A stretch of DNA of 64,000 nt from Methylobacterium sp. Leaf123 (GTDB lineage: Bacteria; Pseudomonadota; Alphaproteobacteria; Rhizobiales; Beijerinckiaceae): positions 62,001-126,000 of the forward strand of contig NZ_LMNS01000039.1 in NCBI RefSeq assembly GCF_001423405.1, written 5' to 3'. The number at the start of each line of letters is the position of its first letter. The stretch's first letter is position 1. The notes beneath the pieces are model-generated. The model had not been told where the DNA came from, ran no database searches, and was given only the letters and a program-made list of their open reading frames with translations. This document shows, one piece after another, positions 58,911 through 64,000 of this stretch. Made by a program: the position numbers and the translations under genes.

Positions 58911-59798
58911 CTACCAGACCAGCCGCTCGATCACCGCGTCCGGCCGCACCGGCTGGCGGTTGAGCCATTCGGCGATATCGCCGAGGCTGTGGTGCTCGGC
59001 TGTGACGCCGAGTTCCTCGCCATGGATGCCCCGGGCGACGAGGATCGAGGGGATGCCGTAGCCGGCCGCACCGGCGATGTCGGTGCGGATCGCATCGCCC
59101 ACGGCCACCGTGCGGCGCACCTCCGGCGCCGGCATGGAATCGAGTTCGCCGGCCATGGCCAGCGCCGTCTCGTAGACCGGCCGATACGGCTTGCCCGCAT
59201 AGACGACCGCGCCGCCGATGGCCTCGTAGGCCTGAGCGATCAGGCCGGCGCAGGGGATCAGCTTCTTGTCGCGCTCGACCACGAGATCGGGGTTGGCGCA
59301 GATCATCGGCACGTCGCGGGCACGGAAGGCGGCCAGCGCCTCGCGGTAATCCTCCGCCGTCTCGGTGTAATCGTCGAACAGGCCGGTGCAGACGATGCGT
59401 TGCGCGTCCGCCCCCGGCACCAGGGTGAGGTCGAGCCCGTCGAAGACCGGCGCGTCGCGCTCCGGCCCCAAGTGATAGACCCGCTCGCCCGGATGCTCGG
59501 CGATCAGCCGCCGGGTCAGGTCACCGGAGGTGAGGATCGCGTCGTAGGCCTCCCGCGGCACGCCGTAGCCGTCGAGGATCTTCTGCACGCCCTGCCATGG
59601 GCGGGGCGCGTTCGAGACCAGGATCACCCGGCGCGGACGCGCACCCGGCAGGCCGCGGAAGCGGATCAGCGCCTCGCCGGCCGCGACATGGCCCCGCGTC
59701 CCGTCATGCAGCACACCCCAGACGTCGCACAGGATCAGGTCGTAGCGCTCGGCCACCTCCTTGAAGTGGCGCAGCGTCGGGACGGGGGAATGGGTCAT
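58911..59798 (-). CDS. HAD-superfamily hydrolase (TIGR01459 type)
   Basis: A 295-aa HAD phosphatase of the NagD-like class IIA. Motif I is DLILCDVWGVLHDG, motif II is VILVSNAPRP, motif III is the Lys in YAGKPYRPVYETAL and motif IV is VAVGDAIRTDIAGAAGYG. The length fits the TIGR01459 family found in alphaproteobacteria. The substrate is unknown. The start is the ATG at 59798; the open frame continues upstream through a repeat and is not coding there. Confidence 0.88.
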   Translation of the reverse strand: MTHSPVPTLRHFKEVAERYDLILCDVWGVLHDGTRGHVAAGEALIRFRGLPGARPRRVILVSNAPRPWQGVQKILDGYGVPREAYDAILTSGDLTRRLIAEHPGERVYHLGPERDAPVFDGLDLTLVPGADAQRIVCTGLFDDYTETAEDYREALAAFRARDVPMICANPDLVVERDKKLIPCAGLIAQAYEAIGGAVVYAGKPYRPVYETALAMAGELDSMPAPEVRRTVAVGDAIRTDIAGAAGYGIPSILVARGIHGEELGVTAEHHSLGDIAEWLNRQPVRPDAVIERLVW

Positions 59799-59889
59799 TG
59801 AGGATAAGATCCGGCCGAACAGTGTTGGGGGCTCTATAGCGGGGTTTGCGGACCACTGAAGGCCAGCACACGATCCTTCGTGCGCATCT

Positions 59890-60016
59890 CCCTCTCCCCT
59901 CCGCGGGAGAGGGTGGCCCCCGAAGGGGGTCGGGTGAGGGGCTGGCTCCGCACTTTCCGGAAGCGTTGCCCCCTCTCCCGCCTGCTCCGTAGGCACCCTC
60001 CCCCGCCGAGGGGGGG
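59890..60016. repeat. Palindromic intergenic repeat, copy 2 (inverted)
   Basis: About 127 bp that, reverse-complemented, matches the element at 16001-16131 over nearly its full length: the same left and right arms and the same central CCCCCTTCGGGGG stem. The middle differs (GCAACGCTTCCGG against CCGGCTCAGG). It lies between the TetR gene end and the HAD hydrolase start. Confidence 0.85.
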
Positions 60017-60029
60017 TTGAAAAAGCGGC

Positions 60030-60698
60030 TCACCCCAGGAACCGCCCCACCAGCAGCCGGGCGAGATCCCGCGGCGGGTCGGGGGTGAGCACGGCGAGCT
60101 TGCGCGAGGTCGAGAGCGAGGCGAGCCCGTGCAGGGCGGCCCAGAGGGCGGCCACCGCCCGGCGGCGCTCGTCGGGCGGGACGATCAGCGGCGCCAGCAC
60201 CGTATCGACGAGGGCGACCGGCTCGGCCAGGGCCGCGGCGTACCAATCCGGAAACGGCTGGTCCGGCGCGACGAGATGCTCGAACAGCAGGCTCCAGACC
60301 CGCGGGTCGGCGGCGACGAAGACGAGATAGGCGTCGGCCAGCGCCAGGGCGTTGTCCCGTGCCGCCCGCTCCGGATCGATCACGGCGCCCAGCGCCGTGT
60401 GCAGCCGGGCCAGCGTGCGGGCATTGACCCGCAGGACCACCTGATCGAGGTCGCCCACCGCGTTGTAGATCGAATTCGGCGCGTAGCCGATGGCCGCCGC
60501 CAGCCGCCGCATGCCGAGCGAACGATAACCCTCGTTGCGCACGAGGCTCTCCGCCGCGCCCGCGACCAGGGCGACGAAGCCCTCGCGGTCGTGCTCGCCC
60601 CGCGGTCCGCTGCCCCGTGCCTTGCGTGACGCGTCTCCTGCCAAATCCGTCTCCGTCCCTGTGCGCGGCCGGTTCTCGTGCCGGTTCGCACCCTTCAT
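60030..60698 (-). CDS. TetR-family transcriptional regulator
   Basis: A 222-aa repressor. The N-terminal HTH is AAESLVRNEGYRSLGMRRLA followed by AAIGYAPNSIYNAVGDLDQV. A C-terminal all-helical ligand domain follows, with the YLVFVAADPRVWSLLFEH segment seen in WHG-type TetR proteins. The start ATG at 60698 is 9 bp from an inverted repeat. It is divergent from the acyltransferase/acyl-activating fusion, which it probably regulates. Confidence 0.9.
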   Translation of the reverse strand: MKGANRHENRPRTGTETDLAGDASRKARGSGPRGEHDREGFVALVAGAAESLVRNEGYRSLGMRRLAAAIGYAPNSIYNAVGDLDQVVLRVNARTLARLHTALGAVIDPERAARDNALALADAYLVFVAADPRVWSLLFEHLVAPDQPFPDWYAAALAEPVALVDTVLAPLIVPPDERRRAVAALWAALHGLASLSTSRKLAVLTPDPPRDLARLLVGRFLG

Positions 60699-60707
60699 AG
60701 GGGGTAG

Positions 60708-60724
60708 ATTGCACGTCGTGCAAT
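60708..60724. promoter_or_regulatory. Inverted repeat, probable TetR operator
   Basis: ATTGCAC-N3-GTGCAAT lies 9 bp upstream of the TetR start, in the divergent gap. A further GTGCAA half-site lies at 60768-60773 and GTTCA-N3-TGAAC at 60752-60764. Placement suits autorepression and control of the divergent gene. Confidence 0.65.
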
Positions 60725-60835
60725 TTCAAGCTTGCGGCCGGCTCTGACCACGTTCATTTTGAACAACGTGCAAAACGCGGATTTGACGCCTTCGCCGTCG
60801 GCAGGCAGTCATGCCCGGAGCCGGGAGAGACCACG

Positions 60836-63800
60836 ATGTTCCGCACACTGATGACGACGCGACGCTTCGCGCCGCTGTTCTGGTGCCAATTCTTCTCAGC
60901 CTTCAACGACAATTTCCTCAAGAACGCGCTCGCCCTGCTGATCCTGTTCCAGGTGAGTGCGCGAGGCGAGAGTTCGGGCGGGGTGTTGGTGACGCTGGCG
61001 AGCGCCGTGTTCATCGGCCCGTTCTTCATCCTGTCGGGCCTGGGCGGGCAGATGGCCGACCGCTACGACAAGGCGGTGCTGGCCAAGCGGCTGAAATTCG
61101 CGGAGATTTTCGCGGCCCTGCTCTCGGTGCTCGGCTTCTGGCTGCACTCGGTGCCGCTCTTGTTCGGCGCGCTCGGCCTGTTCGGAATCATCGCGGCGCT
61201 GTTCGGGCCGATCAAGTACGGCATCCTGCCCGACCACCTGAAGCGCGAGGAACTGACCGCCGGCAACGCCTTGGTCGAGGCCGCGACCTTCCTCGCCATC
61301 CTGCTCGGCACCATCACTGCGGGTCTGGCCATGGCGATGGGCGGCCACGCGCTGGGGCTCGGCGCCGGGCTGATGGGCATGGCGGTCCTGTGCTGGCTCG
61401 CCGCCCGGATGATCCCCGCCACCGGCGAGGGCGCGCCCGACCTGCATGTCGACCGCAACATCGCCCGCTCCACCGCCGAACTCCTGCGTGACCTGTGGTC
61501 CGATACGCGGCTGTGGCGCGGCTCGGTGATCGTGAGCTGGTTCTGGCTCGTTGGCGTGGTCATCCTCTCGCTGCTGCCCGTGCTGGTGCGCCAGACCCTC
61601 AACGGCACCGAGATCGTCGCCACCACCCTGCTCGCCATCTTCTCCGTCGGCATCGCGGTCGGCTCCGGCCTCGCCTCGTGGCTCGCCAGCGGGCGCATCG
61701 TGCTGCTGCCGACGCCGATCGGTGCGGTGCTGATGGGCCTGTTCGGGCTCGACCTCGCCTGGACGGTCTCGCAGGTCAGCCCGGCCGTCGGCGAACCGGT
61801 CGGCGCCTGGGACTTCATCACCAGCGGCTCGGGCCTGCGCATCGCCATCGACTTCTTCGGTCTGGCCGTCGCGGGCGGGCTCTATGTCGTGCCCTCCTTT
61901 GCCGCGGTGCAGGCCTGGACCGAGAAGGCCAAGCGCGCCCGCGTCATCGGCGCGGTCAACGTGCTGACGGCCGCCTTCATGGTCGGCGGCACCCTGGCGC
62001 TCGCGGTGCTTCAGGGCCTCGGGCTCTCGACGGCGCAGCTTCTCGGCCTCGTGGCCGTGCTGAACCTGATCGCCGGCGCGGTGATCCTTGTGACCCTGCC
62101 GACGAACCCCCTGCGCGACGCCCTCTCGATCCTGTTCCGCGCCTTCTACCGTCTGGAGGTGAAGGGCCTGGAGAACGTGGAGAAGGCGGGCCCGAACGCC
62201 ATCGTCGCCCTCAACCACGTCTCCTTCCTCGACGCGCCTCTGGCGCTCTCGCTCCTCGACAAGGAACCCGTCTTCGCCATCGACCACGGCATCGCCCAGC
62301 GCTGGTGGGTGAAGCCGTTCCTCAAGGTGACGAAGGCGATGCCGCTCGATCCGACCCGGCCGCTCGCCACCCGCACGCTCATCAACGCGGTCAAAAGCGG
62401 CGAGACGCTGATCATCTTCCCCGAGGGCCGGCTCACCGTCACCGGCAGCCTGATGAAGGTCTATGACGGGGCGGGCCTCATCGCCGACAAGTCCGGCGCC
62501 ATGGTCGTGCCGGTGAAGATCGACGGGCCGGAGCGCACCATCTTCTCGCGCCTCAAGCGCGATCAGATCCGCCGGGCATGGTGGCCGAAGGTGACGGTGA
62601 CGATCATGCCGCCGGTCCGCCTCTACGTCGATCCGGAACTCAAGGGCAAGAACCGCCGACGGGCCGCGGGCGCGGCGCTCTACGACATCATGTCGGACCT
62701 CGTCTTCGAGACCGCCGACATCGAGCGCGGCGTCTTCTCCGCGCTCATCGAGGCCGGCCAGCTTCACGGCTGGCGGCGCACGGCGCTCGAAGACCCGGTG
62801 ACGGGCAAGATGAGCTATGCGCGCCTCGTGATGGGCGCCAACATCCTGGGCCGGAAGCTTCAGGCGCTGCTGCCCGACGCGAAAAAACCGGTCGGGCTGA
62901 TGCTGCCCAACGCCAACGGCGCGGCGGTGACGTTCTTCGCGCTGGCCAGCTCCGGCCGCGTCCCGGCGATGATCAACTTCTCCGCCGGCCCCACCGCGGT
63001 GCTCTCGGCTTGCCGGGCGGCGCAGGTCGATACCATCCTGACCTCCCGCGCCTTCATCGAGAAGGGGCGCCTCGGCACCCTGATCGAGGGCATTGAGGGG
63101 ACGATCCGCCTGATCTATCTCGAGGACGTGCGGGCGGGCGTCACCACGGGCGACAAGATCCGCGGGTTCCTGAGCCCCCGCCGTCCGCTCGTGGCGCGCA
63201 AGGGCAGCGATCCGGCGGCGATCCTGTTCACGTCGGGCAGCGAGGGCACGCCGAAGGGCGTGATGCTCGCCAACCGCGCCATGCTCGCCAACACCGCGCA
63301 GGTGGCCGCCCGCATCGATTTCGGGCCGCGCGACAAGGTGTTCAACGTGCTGCCGGTGTTCCACGCCTTCGGGCTGACGGCCGGTCTGGTGCTGCCGCTG
63401 ATCTCGGGCGTGCCGGTCTACCTCTACCCCTCGCCGCTGCACTACCGGATCGTGCCCGAACTCATCTACGGCACAAACGCCACGGTCCTGTTCGGCACCG
63501 ACACCTTCCTCACCGGCTATGCCCGGATGGCGCATTCCTACGACCTGCGGAGCTTGCGCTACGTCGTGGCCGGCGCCGAGCCGGTGAAGCAGGCGACCCG
63601 CAAGACCTGGGCGGAGAAGTTCGGCCTGCGCATCCTCGAGGGCTACGGCGTCACCGAGTGCGGACCCGTGCTCGCGCTCAACACGCCGATGTTCAACCGC
63701 TTCGGCACCGTCGGCCAATTGCTGCCGGGGATCGAAGCGCGCCTCGAACCGGTGCCCGGCATCGAGGAGGGCGGGCGCCTCGCCGTGCGCGGCCCCAACA

Positions 63801-64000
63801 TCATGCTCGGCTACCTGCGGGCGGAGAATCCCGGCGTGCTCGAGCCGCCCGCGGACGGCTGGTACGACACCGGCGACATCGTCGCCTTTGACGCCGACGG
63901 CTTCGTCACCATCAAGGGCCGGGCCAAGCGCTTCGCCAAGATCGCGGGCGAGATGGTGTCGCTGGCCAGCGTCGAGGCGCTCGCCGCCGAACTCTGGCCC
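60836..64000 (+). CDS. aas: MFS / PlsC acyltransferase / acyl-activating fusion protein (partial)
   Basis: At least 1055 residues, open at the window end. The N-terminal 400 residues are an MFS-type membrane domain (FAPLFWCQFFSAFNDNFLKN, LSGLGGQMADRYDKA) like the LplT lysophospholipid flippase. The PlsC domain follows (NHVSFLDAPLALSLL near 460, FPEGRLTVTGSL). The AMP-binding domain has ILFTSGSEGTPKGVMLANRA near 795, EGYGVTECGP near 936 and WYDTGDIVAFD near 1008. The order is that of LplT-Aas fusions, which import lysophospholipid and reacylate it with an acyl-ACP made in place. GGGAGA lies 8 nt before the ATG. It is divergent from the TetR gene. Confidence 0.92.
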   Translation, partial: MFRTLMTTRRFAPLFWCQFFSAFNDNFLKNALALLILFQVSARGESSGGVLVTLASAVFIGPFFILSGLGGQMADRYDKAVLAKRLKFAEIFAALLSVLGFWLHSVPLLFGALGLFGIIAALFGPIKYGILPDHLKREELTAGNALVEAATFLAILLGTITAGLAMAMGGHALGLGAGLMGMAVLCWLAARMIPATGEGAPDLHVDRNIARSTAELLRDLWSDTRLWRGSVIVSWFWLVGVVILSLLPVLVRQTLNGTEIVATTLLAIFSVGIAVGSGLASWLASGRIVLLPTPIGAVLMGLFGLDLAWTVSQVSPAVGEPVGAWDFITSGSGLRIAIDFFGLAVAGGLYVVPSFAAVQAWTEKAKRARVIGAVNVLTAAFMVGGTLALAVLQGLGLSTAQLLGLVAVLNLIAGAVILVTLPTNPLRDALSILFRAFYRLEVKGLENVEKAGPNAIVALNHVSFLDAPLALSLLDKEPVFAIDHGIAQRWWVKPFLKVTKAMPLDPTRPLATRTLINAVKSGETLIIFPEGRLTVTGSLMKVYDGAGLIADKSGAMVVPVKIDGPERTIFSRLKRDQIRRAWWPKVTVTIMPPVRLYVDPELKGKNRRRAAGAALYDIMSDLVFETADIERGVFSALIEAGQLHGWRRTALEDPVTGKMSYARLVMGANILGRKLQALLPDAKKPVGLMLPNANGAAVTFFALASSGRVPAMINFSAGPTAVLSACRAAQVDTILTSRAFIEKGRLGTLIEGIEGTIRLIYLEDVRAGVTTGDKIRGFLSPRRPLVARKGSDPAAILFTSGSEGTPKGVMLANRAMLANTAQVAARIDFGPRDKVFNVLPVFHAFGLTAGLVLPLISGVPVYLYPSPLHYRIVPELIYGTNATVLFGTDTFLTGYARMAHSYDLRSLRYVVAGAEPVKQATRKTWAEKFGLRILEGYGVTECGPVLALNTPMFNRFGTVGQLLPGIEARLEPVPGIEEGGRLAVRGPNIMLGYLRAENPGVLEPPADGWYDTGDIVAFDADGFVTIKGRAKRFAKIAGEMVSLASVEALAAELWP

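Noticed and set aside
60896-63718. Long open frame antisense to the MFS-PlsC-acyl-activating fusion
   Set aside because: His/Gly/Arg-rich shadow without domains; the plus strand encodes three recognised domains in one frame.

Overview
The window is GC-rich chromosomal DNA from an alphaproteobacterium, most likely Methylobacterium/Methylorubrum (Rhizobiales). The evidence is a formaldehyde-activating-enzyme homologue, split HisG/HisZ, an F1-only atp cluster in the order atpH-A-G-D-C, and the gene set hemE / PPDK-regulator / maf / aroE / coaE / dnaQ that surrounds replication origins in many alphaproteobacteria. No rRNA, tRNA, CRISPR array, prophage or insertion sequence was recognised. The window reads as core chromosome with scattered palindromic intergenic repeats.

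Layout. 1-8400: two cobalamin genes (cobU, cobO), a class II fumarase with a twin-arginine signal, a Fae-like protein in which the usual active-site histidine appears to be Met, a small hypothetical protein, a lipoprotein, an alpha/beta hydrolase whose N-terminus is interrupted by a C-run frameshift, and a chemoreceptor. 8400-13850: a large multi-PAS hybrid histidine kinase, then a divergent DMT transporter / AraC regulator pair. 13850-24500: a minus-strand cluster MoxR ATPase - DUF58 - BatA/DUF4159 - VWA-like membrane protein, facing a plus-strand operon thioesterase - DUF1285 - CoA pyrophosphatase - DUF6111 - CCA-adding enzyme. 24500-30000: F1 ATP synthase operon with an extra two-TM small gene between atpD and atpC and a palindromic repeat between atpA and atpG. 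30200-37300: ferrochelatase, SAM methyltransferase, 5'-nucleotidase-like protein, Ung, a second chemoreceptor behind an AT-rich leader, and a small membrane protein behind a perfect 32-bp palindrome.

37300-46600: peptidyl-prolyl isomerase, secA, GNAT, class C beta-lactamase, Sfp-type phosphopantetheinyl transferase, Nudix, PHB-depolymerase-type esterase and a ribbon-helix-helix regulator. 46690-52580: a mostly overlapping minus-strand run dnaQ, coaE, aroE, CDF cation exporter, maf, GT61 glycosyltransferase and PPDK regulatory protein. 52579-53325 is a 747-bp gap before the plus-strand hemE. Its gene context, a full CtrA-type TTAA-N7-TTAA site and repeated TCCCCA motifs make it a strong candidate for the chromosomal replication origin. 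53326-64000: hemE, Nudix, hemJ, an LprI-like protein, hisG/hisZ, an exported VOC protein, a HAD hydrolase, a TetR regulator, and an MFS-PlsC-acyl-activating three-domain fusion cut off by the window end.

Functionally the window combines haem synthesis (hemH, hemE, hemJ), energy conservation (F1-ATPase), cobalamin and histidine synthesis, envelope and secretion functions (SecA, PPIase), signal transduction (two chemoreceptors, one hybrid kinase) and origin-proximal housekeeping genes. The items most worth follow-up are the putative origin, the Fae paralogue lacking the catalytic His, the exported fumarase, the extra gene inside the atp operon, and the 32-bp palindrome at 37271-37302.
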